From: Scatophagus argus
Lineage: Eukaryota > Chordata > Actinopteri > Scatophagidae
Assembly: GCF_020382885.2 (NCBI RefSeq)
Contig: NC_058504.1
Coordinates: 14,891,019 to 14,955,018 of the forward strand
Reading direction: 5' to 3'
Length of the DNA: 64,000 bases
A model generated the notes under the pieces. That model worked only from the letters and a program-made list of their open reading frames with translations, was not told the origin of the DNA and searched no databases. Made by a program: the position numbers and the translations under genes. Positions 1-13,036 of the stretch are shown here, piece after piece; the stretch's first letter is position 1, and each line of letters begins with the position of its first letter.

Positions 1-379
1 GAAGTCTGTTTTTTATTTGTGTATTCTCTTTCTGTAAGCTATATATTATATTCTGGCAGCAGTGAGTATTTTGGATATTTATCTTGTTTACATTTGCCAG
101 CTCAGATGCAGCAGTAACATTATGTTTTCCTGTATCAGTGAATATGAAGCTGCTGATCCCCCTTTGACCTCTGGTGTCAAACTTGATTTGTCATCTACAG
201 TTGGCGCTGTGAGACCCTGTGTGTGTGTGTGTGCGCATGTGTGTTTGTGTACCTGTCTGACTGACTGATCTGTGGCACATTCTGAACAGCTGAAGAGCTA
301 ATGGTCCAGCTGGAGACAGATGGCCTCTCGATAACACTATACCCCCAAGCCGATACTCACACTCTATCACTCTCCTTCT

Positions 380-422
380 CACACACACACACACACACAC
401 ACCCCTTCTCTCTCTCTCTCTC
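380..422. repeat. Compound microsatellite (AC)n then (TC)n
   Basis: An uninterrupted AC run of about 23 bases is followed within three bases by a TC run of about 18 bases. Typical simple-sequence DNA; the short reading frames across it are low-complexity artefacts. Confidence 0.95.
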
Positions 423-944
423 ACGTACACATACAAGAAAATCACATGCATGCACACATAGATTGTTAATCTATTATAAAGCCTGAGGAGACACATTTTT
501 CAATATGAGTTTAATGTTTCACAGTAATTTTGAACAATCTTTTGGCAAAATTAGGTGGCAGCTTAGGTTTCATGAGAGCACGGGGATAAAGCCAGTTAAT
601 TTCTTCCCTTTTTTGTAATTTCCCTCTTTCTGTGACTTTGCTTCTTTGTAGGGCTAATGAAAGAGATAAGTAATAATTTCTTTATATTTGCCTTATCTAC
701 AAGTGCTAGAAAATTACTTTGTAGATTTCACTAGCACTGTTTACGTATAGTTACAAATAAATCCAAATGAATTGTGTCCTTGGCCAAAAAAAATCATTGC
801 AGTCGTCCTGTCTTTACTCTTGCCATACATAGAAATGTGGCTCAAAATTGTACAGAAAATACTTATTTAATATTAAATACGGAAAAGGCTATTAGTACTA
901 ACTCAATAAACAGTATAATAAATGGAAAACTCACTCTGAGTGAG

Positions 945-1330
945 TGAACCCAAAGCAGAAGCGACTTAAACCTACATTCTTTTCGATGGCCAGCAGGGGG
1001 TGACTCCCCTGGTTACAGAAAGATGTCTGATTGCATATAATTCTATGAGAAAATGACTCTACTTTTCCCTTGATTTATCACCTCAGTTATTTCCCTAATG
1101 AGTTTGTGGTCTCAGTTGGTTGGTTTCAAATTTTCCTCTACACAGCATTTTGTTCATCATGGTCCCATTTAGAGTAAAATCTATGAGACAGCAAGGTATG
1201 AATTAGGGTGTGACTACCTTGTGGTGGACAAGTCACTGTGCAGTCAGGTTGGTGGTTCTGATGAACTGTCAGATCTCCTCTAGCTCTCAGTCAAATCCAG
1301 TCCTTGTGCCACTCCATCTCCACCATCTAT
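945..1330. repeat. Probable dispersed fish repeat fragment
   Basis: The stretch carries the run 'ggccagcagggggtgactc' followed by segments such as 'gtcccatttagagtaaaat' that I recall from a family scattered through many percomorph genomes. I cannot name the family. The first run also resembles a CTCF core motif (CCAGCAGGGGG). The call rests on memory of the pattern, not on a second copy in this window. Confidence 0.4.
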
Positions 1331-3022
1331 ATGTGGTTGATTCTGACTCAAAAACAAAAAAAAGAAAGGAAAAAAATAATATGATGACAACATTGTCACA
1401 TTAGCTATGTCCACTTCTTTTTTATGGTCTGTGCTCTTCAAATAAAACATATGCCAGTGACGCGCTTTTGCACTGAGGACATTTGACTAATCAATTGAAG
1501 GGAAGTGATGGCAAATGCCTCACTGTGATGCTTCTGTGGTTGTTGCTGTAACAATGTTCTGACTCCGAGAGGAAGAGGGAAGATGCATTCTTTCTCCTGA
1601 GGATTTCTTCAATAAGTATGACAGTAGCGCAGCTGTATGCTTTCAGTAGGCATTGTGGTTGCTCCAATGTCTACCGGCCAAACACCAGAAGAGATCTGCA
1701 TTCACAAACTTGTTAATTCCCTTTCAAATCATAGTCACATTCAAAGATTTACTCACCATTAATACAGCCATATTTGAATACTGCATTTAGCATTCAGCAT
1801 TTATCAGTACCTCATTAGGTACCTTCAATCTAAAATGGTTGCTAGATAACCTCTGTGAACACAGAGATTGCTGAGGAACATTTTTCAGTTTTAATTTCTT
1901 TTCTGGCATGATTTTAAAGAATATCTTGTGAGGTAGCAGCTTGGGTCTATAGAGGGAGGCAGGTGTAGATGATATTGGTTATACAGTCTACAGCATATGG
2001 GCCTGTCGTGTCCCATGTGTATGTACCTGCCTCTGCTGCTGTCATCTAATTATGCATAGCAAACAAAGCTATCTGCCTGCTGCTACAAACCCACTTCTGT
2101 GGGTTTTGTTGATTGTTACTCATCAGATACAGTAGATGTCTTCAACTGATTAAGACATTGTCGCAATTGACCTGTAGAAAATCACCAAAACCTACTTTCA
2201 GTTTAGTCATTACTGCTATTGTTGCTGCAAATCTGTGTAATTTTCTGGCATCTTGTAACCTTAGAGCTTAGTTGTATCCGCATCTGTATAGATGAAATGC
2301 TACAGGGACAGGGATGTAATCTAAACTGACTGCATTAATTTGATCTCATATTGCTCTTGGGTTGGTAAATGAAGACATAGTATACTAGACAATATGATAG
2401 TATTTCCATTGTATATTAATATCATCAAGCCATTTAGTAACATTTGGGGTGACGTTTTTTCCCTCCATGAATGAAAGCTTTATTTAGCCCAAGATTCAAG
2501 CCATTTAGAAACTACGGTCTCATGAAATAGAGACAGTTATTATTTTTTAAAACATCACACTGCTTCCTTTACACGTATCATAAAATGGCTCATATTATTC
2601 TCTTAAACTGAAATGCATTTCCTGCATTTCTGCATTGCCAGCAGCAGATCATTTTCACTTATCCCACCATGTTAGCTTAACATGAGGAGGACTTCTATGT
2701 GTTTTATGTGTTCTGCGAATTTGGCAGGAATTTTTATGCCTGCATTAGTTCTAGACTTTTACATTTGAACAGCAAGCAGTAAGATGTTGTCTTCACCTAA
2801 CTTGACATTGCCAGTACCTCTTTTTCAGTCTTTTTCTCTGTTTAAGGCTGGCATCACAAAATGACACTTTGAGCTCTAGGGGGTTAATTGACACTAATTA
2901 CATTTCAGCAGCCAGAAGAAATGTCAGTGTAACTACAGAACAAAAACAATGTAATTCAACTTCAAACTTCCAGTTAAAAGAGTTGAAAGAGCTAAAATGT
3001 TTTCTCTTTTTCCTCCCTGCAG

Positions 3023-6000
3023 CGGTATGTGAGCAGAGTGGTGATGTGAGTCTGTGCAGGCTCGTTGATGCTGCTCTCCCTCCATCCTCACCTCCTCCTG
3101 CGGCAGAGAATTCACAGCAGGCCTGCCAAACGCACCAGAGGACCACACCTGCATCACCAACCATCCCCCTGTCCCTTGGCACTGACTCCTCTCTGAGTCT
3201 GACCGCGGCTCCCTTACCTTCCTCCGATGATGCTCCAACTGTAGTTCCCCACCTTCACCACACTTCCACTCCCACATCACTTCCCAACCCACCTGTAAGC
3301 TCCTGGGGCCCAACAGGTGACACCCAGAAGACTTCCCTTTTGCTGCCTGTTGCCCTCCCTCTGTCAGCTACAATGATGGAGCCTAGTTCAGTGTCTGCCC
3401 TCACGGACGAGTGTCTTCTTCAGCCTACCCGCACCTGCCTTGGGTGCTTCATTGAGACCCGTGATGCCTCTCATCCTAACCCCATTCAGAACCCGCCCAG
3501 TGACCCTAACAACAACCCTGACACAGAGACAGGGCTCAGTGTAAGGATAGGTGATGTGAGCCGAGAAGACTTCTCTGACATCAACAACATCAGCATCCAG
3601 TGTCTGAGCCATGCGGGGGAGGCAGTGAGTCACTATGGAGAACAGCTCCTCTCTGACCAGCTACTTAGCTTTCCTCTGCCGAAAGCCCCAGGTGAGGGCA
3701 AGAGAGTGGATGGAAACAAAACAACAGAGGACTGTGATGACCCAGAGGATGATGCAACAGCTAAGAACTTGTATGAGGGACTGTTACTGGACAAAGTGAG
3801 TGGAGAGGAGGTTCTGTTGGCTAATGCTGGCCAGGACTGGGGCTACTTTGAATCTTTTATCAGTGAGAGTAAGATGGAACTGCTGGACCTTTGTTCTAAA
3901 AATGAACTGTCTGTCAACCTATTCTCTGAGGAAGATGTTGACAATCTATTTGATGATGAAGACGATGATTCCACTTTAAGCAGTGATGTCTGTTCGCTGA
4001 AGATTCGTTATGAGTCTTTCCAGGACAACATGAGGGAAAAAACAAATGTGCTCCAAGAGGAGACACAGTTTAACTTTTTCCCCAGTGTCCTGGCCAACTG
4101 TGCCAAGAAAGAGGAAGGAACAGGAGTCTTGAGGAAGAGTGCCGAGGAGCTTCAGCCCAAAACTGATGAGCTCATACTGGAGACAGGGCAGGAAGGAAAG
4201 TCTGGGGACTGCAGTGGTGGGAGTCCCCTTGATGGCTCCCAAGGATCACCCATGTCTACTCCCAAAGTCAACTATCTAATGGACTTCAATTCCACAGAGG
4301 AGTCCGGTGAATTCAGCGATGACAGCTCCTGCACTGGCTCCTCCTCAGACACCCTGCAGGAGGGCAAGTTTAAGAAGGGCCACTCAAAGAGATTGCTCAG
4401 CCCTTCCAACCCTCTCAACTATGGATTGCGCTCCAAGAGAAAAGTTCGATACAGTGATGATTACTTATATGACGTTGACTCGCTTGAGAGTGAAAAGAAT
4501 GCAGAGAAAAAAGAGAAAGCTCCAGCTGGTCAAAAAGAGGAGGAGGATGTAGACTGGTGCCCTAAAAAACGTCGGAAATCCTGTCGTAAAGAGCCACCAG
4601 TGGTCATCAAGTACATCATCATCAACAGGTTTAAAGGAGAGAGGCTCATGTCAGTGAAACTGGGCAAGTTGGACCCTGCGGATGCTACTGTGAGCTTAAA
4701 CACAGACACAGTAAGCAAATATGAGACACTGGCTCCTCTGAAGGATTTCTGGCAGGAGAGGCAAAGAGAGAGACAGGAACAGCTTAAGCTGGCTGCCAGA
4801 GATAAACAACAACGTGGTTTTCATCTAAACGGACGCCATCATCGCCCTTTTAATTCTAATCATCCCAAAAGGAAATACAAGATTGCAAACAGGCTTAAGG
4901 TTCAGAGGATTCCTACTGTGGAGCCATCAACAACAGCACAGGGCTCCCTGCTCTCTGATCGAGGCCAGGGAGGTGTCACTAAAGAAGAGGCCGCTCCCAC
5001 AGTAGGGGGAATAATAGCAGCCCCAGGCCTCCCAGTGACATTAGACACAAACTGCATCACGCACACTGTCACAGCCAAAAGCCGCTCCCAGGAGAGGGAG
5101 GAGAGAGAGGGGAGGAGATTGGGAGGAAATAAAACAGTCAGGATAAGGAAATTCAAAAGTGAAGCCAGGCTGAGGAGCAAGAAAATGAAAGAGGCAGAAG
5201 GAGAGGAGGGAAGAAGCGTGACAAATGAAAAGCATGTCTGTGTCGCTGCGGCACAGATTGAGGACCCTACTGCTGGGTTAGAGGAGGCAGGCATTAGCTC
5301 AACTGCAGTCAAGCCCCATTTGTCTGAAACTACCACCACCGCTCACACATCTGAGGAGAAATTCCCCTTTGTTTCGTCCACCTGCTCTCCTGACAAAGCT
5401 CCCTCCTCAGAGGAGGTGGAAACGGGTGTCCCTGTCATCCCGGGGGGCTACCTGCAGACCCTGTTAGATGCTACAGACTCCTCCAGTGGAGCAGCTATCT
5501 CTTATTTCCCCCAGCAGCCCTCTAGGCAGCAGTATCCTCTGGGGCTATCCCTAGAGGAGAAACAGTTTTCTTCTCTGCAGCTCGCTCAGAGTTGCGTCCT
5601 CTCTCCTCCCTCTGAGTCAGAGCTCCAGCAGTCTCCTCAGAATTGCCCCAGCTTCCCCCAGATGTGGCACCCGCAGCTCTGTGCAAGTCACAGCCAGAGC
5701 TTTGGGTCTGAGACCCCTGAGACTCCTATCTTACCCAACAACTTCCCAACTGCTGTGCCCCTGAATGACAGCCTGCCAGTGTCTAACTACAGCCAGCTGA
5801 GCCCTGAGGCTGACAGGATACTTTATGAGAAGAGCTACCTGACTGAGGGTGCGCTGCAGCCTGGGGCAGATCTGCAAGTGTGTCAGCCTGCCTGTGTGGA
5901 GGGCCAGGTGCAATACCAGAGAGGGTCCCTGTGCACAGACAATGGCAGGCTCATCAGCTATGACTCAGTGGGCTCTCTGTCAGCCTCCTCTAGCAATTAC

Positions 6001-9000
6001 AGCTCCCTCAGCCTCAAGTCTTGTGAACGAGAGGGTGAGGAGGAGGGACGAGACAGCTTCTTAGCTCATTGCAGTCCTAAAGTGGTGATTCAGCAGAGTG
6101 TGGACGCCCTTACCCCACTCAGGGAGTCCTCAGACCTGCTGGACATCTCCAACTTCACCCCTGACAAGTTTAGACACTCATCACTGTCAGAACTTTCTCC
6201 TCCTGAGACCCCTAACCTGTCCCCTCAAGTGGTGGGGCGTGAGATTAAGATGGCAGGGAATGTTGGAGAATACCAGGATGTGAATGACATGACTATGGAC
6301 TGCAATAGAGAGGTAAAGTGGAACTGTGATGTTATGCAGCAACAAGAGCACACAGCAAATGCATACACAGTAGAAGACAGCCAGTTTCCGCTGCACAACT
6401 TTAACAGTCAGGATGTGTTATGTTTGGATAAAAAGGAGCTGGGAGTTACAGAATTTGATGAACAGAATGGTGATATGTTGGCTGGTGAGAAAAACACAAA
6501 GTCAAAGAGGAAAGGCAATTGCAAACAAACAGCTGCAGGACAGAGTCCAAAGAAAGTCCGGGCTCCCAGAGCTCCTAAGTCGGAAAAGGTCAAGACGCCC
6601 AAACAGAACTCGCGCTCCACCAAAAAAATAAAGGCCATGTTGGAGGGTAAGGCAGCAAAGAACCAGGCAGGTGGTTGTGGCACAGGCCTGGCTGACGGTG
6701 GTAGTACTGGGGACTGGTCTGGCACCGGTTGGTCAGAGAGCAACAGCCTGGTTGGGGACGACCAGAGAGAATTCGAGGAGCCCTCCAATATTCTGTCCAA
6801 CATTGTATCTGGCATGGCTGAGGTCCAAAGGTTCATGATGGCCTCTATTGAGCCACTGTGGAATCCCATGTCTGAGGCCTGCATGCCCTCTGAGGCCAAT
6901 AGCCTCAACCTAAAGACCCTCAAAATCTTGGCAGGCACAGAGGCTGACCTGAAAAAAAAGGGAGCTGTGCTAACAGGAGCTGGAAGAGGCAGAAAGGCAG
7001 GGGGCAAGGGAGGAAAAAACCAGGCCAAATTCAACCCCTCTCATCCCCTATTTCCTCAACTAGCTTTGGGCTGTAACATGTTTGATAAACCCAACTTTAT
7101 TAACCCCGGGCCTGCACACAAAAAGCTGTACCGTCACAAGACCAGTGCAAAGTTTCCTCGGATTGAGACACTGAAGGGGAAGCGAGCTGAGAGAGACCCA
7201 AGTAAGGACATAGCACTGATGACCTCTTTTGAGAAACTGAGGTAATATTTTGTTATCAGCTGCTGTTGCACCCCCTTCTCACTTTCCCCCACTACCTGCT
7301 CAGCCTTTCCTCCCAAGCATACAGACGCTATGCCAGAGCTGCATGAGTACTACGTTCCCCCCTTGACTACTCCCTCTTCCTTTTAACCCCCCATCCCGAA
7401 GAGGAAATTAATATCTGCATGAAAAACTTCTTGTACTTTGCAAACTACCTATTGAGTGATTGTGTCAAGCTTGATTGAGATTGAAACGACCATGGCTGCA
7501 TTTTTCTTGCTTTTGTTGTTTCTGCTTTGTTTGTTCTTCTTATAGTCGTTTTGTTTTACTTTTGTCTGAAAAAAAAGGAATAAGCCTTGAAAACAGTTCT
7601 GTCGCCTTTATGAGGAACTTTGTTTTTGTATTTTCTCAGCAGAACTAGCTCCCCTGAATTATGTATTTATTCCCCTTTTCCCTAAAGATGTAGCTATATT
7701 ACACAAATGCATTGAGTGACATCTACGCACCCCTCCTCCTCATCTGTTTTTGTATGCAGAATATGGATGTCCTGTTGTTGCTGTCCTTCATACACTGCCT
7801 GGCTCATTTCAAGAGGGAAACCTACGATTAATGAGACCTATTTAAGCCCAAGACATCTTGACAGCACAAGATGGGACCATTTTGTATTGATGACATATCA
7901 GACGTTGTCTTTCCCTTCCCCAAAGTTGGAGTGACTCCCCATTTCCTTTTATCAAGTGTTTCTTTTTCTTCTGGAATTTAGAGGAACTGGTTACCTAAAT
8001 TTACATTTTTACGCCTTGCAAATTCATAAAAGCTCCACCCTCAGAGTATTTTTGTCAATGTTGTACAGGGACATGCAATATTTGCAAAAAAAAGATGATT
8101 ATAATCTTAAAATTAATGTGCCAAAAGTAACAATGCTGTGTAAATGACCTCTTATATATGTGTGAATATTGGCTGTTCCTCTTTTCTATCCATTGGAGTA
8201 TTGGCTGCTCGGGTTGGAGACTCCTTGCAGAGACTTGCCACTACAGGAATTCTTTATTTGGGACTTTTCTCTCTTCTCTGATGAAAGGCACCAACAGCTG
8301 GCAGTGGTACACCGCCACTCACTAAACCAAATCAGAAAGACTCTGAATTCTCCTCATTTCCCCCACTTTGTTTGCCAAATTCAATTTACCTCAACATCGC
8401 CTGGCACTGAGAAGCAACAAAAGAGAGGCAAAGGGGAGATCTGCTCTGAAGGCTACTGTAGAGAAGGAAGATGAAAAAAGAGATGTTCAAACCAGCTTTC
8501 TCTGGACCAAGGAGAGTGTAGTGCAGATGTTTGAGGGTAAGCAAGGAAATTACTTGTCAGTTGGGGCTGTGCCTCACTGAATGTCGGTTTTGTACTGGAA
8601 ATTCAAGGCAGTTTATTACTCATAGAGATTCTGATGCACGCATCAGTTGTGAAAGGACATTACATTTTTGCAGTTAGATTTAATGTGAATGTGAAAGCAG
8701 TTTTCAGTACAAATGGAATCAGTAATCTTGTAAATGAAGGAAAGCATGTCATTATAGCCACATGGGAATCTTACTTATACATTACCTGAAATGGTAATTT
8801 AAACAGTAATTTTTCCTGACATTTTCGTCTAATTTATGTCTCCACACTGCCGTAGTTTAAGTTACACAACTGGTATATTCAGCCTCTGATTATTTTGGAT
8901 CACTGTCATATCATTTCTAAATTTAACTAATTTCTTTTGAAAGTACTTTATTTTCATATGTAATCTTTAATAACTGTCATCTCATTTTTTGAGGGGTCAG

Positions 9001-9838
9001 TATTTTGGCAGAAAATATTGTCACCATAAAATAAAGGCCAAATAAAGGTTTAAAAAAGTATTGGTGCTATCTGATCCAGTATATTCCCCGGCTATTTATG
9101 AACTACTTTGGGCTCATTCACTGCCTCAATACCCTAAAATAAATCCACCTTAAAATGAACCATACAATCATGCTTAATCAGTTGTAAAATATTTTGATTT
9201 TATACAATAAATTAATTTCAGGAGATATGCAGAGCCCCTTCATATGCTAAGAGTGTCTTGTTCAAATATAAACTCAATCAAAAGGCCTATATTTCCTCTC
9301 TCTTTAGAATGTTAAATACGATTTTTAATTACAAGAGACTAAAGTGAGATGTCCGGACAAATTGAAGCTTGATGTAAAAACAGGCCTTGTCACACTGGAT
9401 ATGGTAATTCTGACGCACAGGTGATAGTAACTGATTGCTTGCGTATGGCAAGAATCATAATCAATCTTTCTCTGTCTTTTTTTTCTCTCCTCTCTGCCAT
9501 GATCCTTTGTTTCTTTTCTCCAGTGTATCAGGGTTAGGACCAAGACAAGCTGCTGATGGGAAGCTCCGCATGGGCTGCAAGCCCATTTAGTCTGCCTTCT
9601 CTCATTTTTGCCTATTGTCAAATTGAATGTACTTCTCTGAGTTCATGTTTTTCTTTTTCTTCTTTTGGTTTTAAAATGTGCCACTGTTGAGCTGCCTCAT
9701 GTTAATGGTGCTAAGAAAGCTGACAATTGTTTTGTTTCTCTCTCTCTCTCTCTTTTTTTTTCTTTTTTTTTCTTTTTGTTTTTTTTTTGTTTTCCCAGAG
9801 TTAACAAAAAAGAAATGCAAAATAGATTAGGTACCTAA
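3023..9838 (+). CDS. nexmif: Neurite extension and migration factor (NEXMIF/KIAA2022-like)
   Basis: A nuclear vertebrate protein needed for neuron migration and neurite growth; no enzyme activity is known. The exon 3023-7241 stays open for about 1,406 codons. Family marks in order are RTCLGCF, YGEQLLSDQLL, SESKMELLDLCSKNELSVN, NLFSEEDVDNLF, SLKIRYESFQDN, NYGLRSKRKVRYSDDYLYD, KYIIINRFKGE and, near the C-terminus, SNILSNIVSGMAEVQRFMM and AKFPRIETLKGKRAERDPS. Basic clusters (PKKRRK, KSKRKGN) suggest nuclear import. There is no ATG between the acceptor at 3021-3022 and 3373, so the true start is either Met at 3373 or, more likely given the open 116-codon P/S/T-rich lead-in, an upstream exon not found. 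The exon can end at AG|GTAATA (7241) and join 9799-9838 behind a strong pyrimidine tract, adding VNKKEMQNRLGT. If unspliced, a stop follows at 7243. The orientation and order with rlim match human Xq13. Confidence 0.9.
9030..9046 (+). promoter_or_regulatory. Tandem AATAAA signals inside the last nexmif intron
   Basis: Two AATAAA hexamers (9030-9035 and 9041-9046) lie in the 2.56-kb intron between the large nexmif exon and its small last exon. They could end a shorter transcript that stops translation at 7245. Their use in vivo is inferred. Confidence 0.4.
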
Positions 9839-12434
9839 CCCTCTTTATGAATGTATATTATAATGTTATGTTTGATGTATTCACTTCATGATTCTTTGAC
9901 ATTGATTGGAATTACTTTTGCTCTTTTCATTAAAAAGATTACCAAGCTTTATATATACTGTCTAGAGTTGTTATCAGAAGGAATCTTAATGAACTCTTGA
10001 CACTACAAAATCTTGTATATTTTTTGTGTGCCAATTTGTAACATATTTTGTAAGTGTATATTTTTCTTAGAAAGTGCTGTGAAGTATTTGTGTGTGTGAG
10101 TAACCTTTTATGCGCCTCTATGGGCAGTGGAAAGGATATACAATGACAAGTTTCTGGTTTTAAAAACCAAAATATGAAAGTATCAACAGAAAACTAGAAA
10201 TATTTACATTTTGTTGGGAGTTTTGTAATAAGACCATGATCTTGTTGTGAGAGTGTTGTGTTACTGTGCAAAACACAAATAAGCAAAGAAAAAAAATGAA
10301 AACTTGGAAAAAATATAATTTGTGAACAATTTGCTGTTTTATAGATTTTCATGTAAATTATTTGAGTATTATTTTGTTTTTTGTTTTGTTGTAATTGTTG
10401 CAAAAGTTTTAAATATTTGTGATCAAGCCTGTATGGTGATAATGTAATATTGGTAACTTGCTGAGTTTTGTAATAATGTTTATGGAGTAAATATACAAAT
10501 TAAAATAAGATTTTGAATGCTGCTTTCTGAAGAGAGTTGGGATGTGTTTTTTACCACCCACCCACCCACTGCTGTTGCCAGTAACTACACTATAAACAGT
10601 AAACATAAAATCTCCACACTAATAGCTTATCTGTAAACAAATTCAGTCCATTCGAAGCAATAATTACAAAAGGCTATGGCAGACAGTTTTGTGAAAACAT
10701 ATAAATATAATATTATAATCAACTTGTTGAGATGTCAGGAGTGATTTGTAATTAACATATCTGTCTAGCAAACAACCCCACACCCCCATCTTTGTGATAC
10801 CATTACAACAACAGTAACAGTGAATAACATAATGTTATATTCAATGTTTGTTCTTGCCAAAAAATGTGCAACTGTAAATACAACCTCAGTAAGTCCAATA
10901 AGTCTGTCCTTATTTGCTATATTGGAGGATTGTTAGACGAAAGGCATTTTAATTTCTGCACAAGTCTGGCTTTGGCTCATGTTATTTTAATGTCATATCT
11001 AATTAGCACACAGGGTCAGGCATTGCTAGAGTGACTGCTCATCCATAACTCTGAGCTGGGCTACTGTGGTCCACACTGCAACTCATTCTGGCGTGCTTAA
11101 TTGGAGCTGGAGATAGTGTCTCAGACCATAAACAGATCCTGTGATGTGTGCCTCCAAAATTGTCAGGTGGTATTAGCATTGTTTTTGTTCTTTAGTCACC
11201 CATAGCAGATAAGGGAGCAGGCAAATTATATGATGGAATGTCTAATGGAATGGATCAGGTACACCTGTGGTTGTTAAATGAGATGCTACTTGTTTTTTTC
11301 AGTGCATGCTCGCACTGCATGGAGAGCTATATGCTCTCTCATTACAACAACTGTTGGTCATTAGGGCAGTTGTTAGTGTATTTGTTTTTTTATCCTGATC
11401 TACTGAGATGAGTAATATTTTTTGAAAGAATCAGCATGTCTATTTCTGCATATATTTGTAATATGTAGCCCACTCATTTTTACTGTGTGAAGAGAACTGA
11501 CGTTTTCTTTGGCTGGCAAGGTAGTTCTAAAAGAAACAAAGGTCTTGAAATACAAACCTTTACAGACTAATCTGATGTGTTCATTTCAGCTATATGGCAT
11601 AATGTTATTGCTAAGTAAGTCATTTTTTTGTTAGAACAATTGCTTTAAGACATTGCAGAGACTTTCAAAAACTGCCTAGCAGTGGTTGGGAGCTTTTTTT
11701 TTTCCATACTGGCTTGTAAATCGTCTGTAAGTGGATGCCACCTACTACCAAAGGGTCACCACTGTGTCTCTTCTGGCATGCTGCAGTATCTACTGTCCCA
11801 CCTCCACCCACACAAAAGTCTCGGGCCTGCTATATGCCTCTAAGTGTCCTTTCTATTTAAAAAAAAGAAAGAAAAAAAAAAGATATATTTTCTTTGACTC
11901 CACTATTGGACTGTTTTTGTGTTTTCACTTGGATGAATTGTAAATGCATACACAGTGTGATGGTTTTATTTCACTGGTTTTAAGTCATTTACAACACAAA
12001 CAATTTCTGCCTTGCATTGATATTAATGTGCAAAGAAAGTGAAAAGCAAAAATCCACTTTGACAACATGGGATGATGATTTTATATTCATATGAAAATCC
12101 AAATTCATTTAAACAGGTAAAAATATTATGTCTTAAACATCATTATCTGTAATATACATTAACATGTCAAAGGCAACAGATTTCAGGTTTGTGTTTTTTT
12201 GTGTTGTTATTCTTATAGGCCTATACTGTTTTGTACGTTCAAATTAATTTCATTAGATTACTAATAGTTAATGATTATTATTGATACAAGTTACTGACAC
12301 AAACAGACAGAATATCTGACATCAAGTTATTAGCCTAAGACAGTAAAAAAAAAAATTGGCTTTGCAAAGTTTTTTCTCAGTCATATTAGTAGGAGAGGAA
12401 AACAAACCTCAGTTTTAAAATATCAAAAAACGCA

Positions 12435-12478
<44 letters not shown>

Positions 12479-12780
12479 TTTGGTGAATACTTCTTTGGCA
12501 AATTTCTAACTAACCATTTTAATGTGTGTATGTGTGTTCATGTGGGAGCGTTCTTGTGCTCACTAGCTGCCTGTAGATCTACTGTATGTCCTATAACCTG
12601 AATTCTGCATAAGCTAAAGGTATTTACGTTTACAACCACATCGTGACGCTACAGTTGAGCAGTGCCTTCCAAACAAACATCCTTTTTCTAGTGCGCTTCT
12701 GACAATGGAATTTTTCCCTGCGTAATGTCTTTAAGGCAGTCAAACCTACCAGGCTACGTACAACTCACACCGCCTCCTTC
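9839..12780. other. nexmif 3' UTR and spacer to rlim
   Basis: AT-rich sequence without conserved reading frames. ATTAAA-type polyadenylation hexamers occur (for example near 9929 and 10499), so the nexmif 3' UTR probably covers the first several hundred bases. No gene seen in the remainder. Confidence 0.5.
12443..12469. repeat. (AT)n microsatellite
   Basis: About 13 uninterrupted AT units followed by a short AC run. Confidence 0.95.
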
Positions 12781-13036
12781 GCTTTGATTGGCAGACATAA
12801 CTCCACTCCATTAGGACTGTGACTGTTATTGCAGTGGCTTGGTCTACCTGGGAGGCTGAACTGAGGGAAACACACGGTTGTTTTCTATCAGTTTCCGGAA
12901 GATTATTGTAGTCTTGCTTAAAGAAAGAAAATGGAAGCCTGAAATCGCACTTAGATAAACACTGAGCCGTTTTTCAAAGAATAATAGAAGAACAACGGGG
13001 GTTTACGATTACATTGCTACTAACATCACTGAAAAG
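12781..13036 (+). promoter_or_regulatory. rlim promoter and non-coding first exon
   Basis: An inverted CCAAT box (GATTGG, near 12785) and a palindromic ETS-type site TTCCGGAA (12893-12900) precede a sequence ending at a good donor, AAAAG|GTAATG (exon end 13036). The next exon begins after the acceptor near 14176-14179 and holds the start codon. The transcription start was not fixed. Confidence 0.55.

Larger units (their letters stand above)
1..2868. other. Non-coding region upstream of nexmif coding exon
   Basis: No reading frame here looks like a conserved protein. The region holds a CA/TC microsatellite near 380-422, a dispersed-repeat-like stretch near 945-1330 and AT-rich unique sequence. 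It is probably intron of nexmif, because the large coding exon starts at a splice acceptor (3021-3022) and needs an upstream exon to supply a start codon. I could not locate that exon here. Confidence 0.5.

Noticed and set aside
191-496. Open frames over the CA/TC microsatellite
   Set aside because: They translate to His-Thr, Leu-Ser or Cys-Val repeats, typical of simple-sequence DNA.
4902-5339. Long antisense open frames within nexmif (also near 6408-7034)
   Set aside because: They mirror the codon bias of the sense exon and show no conserved domain.
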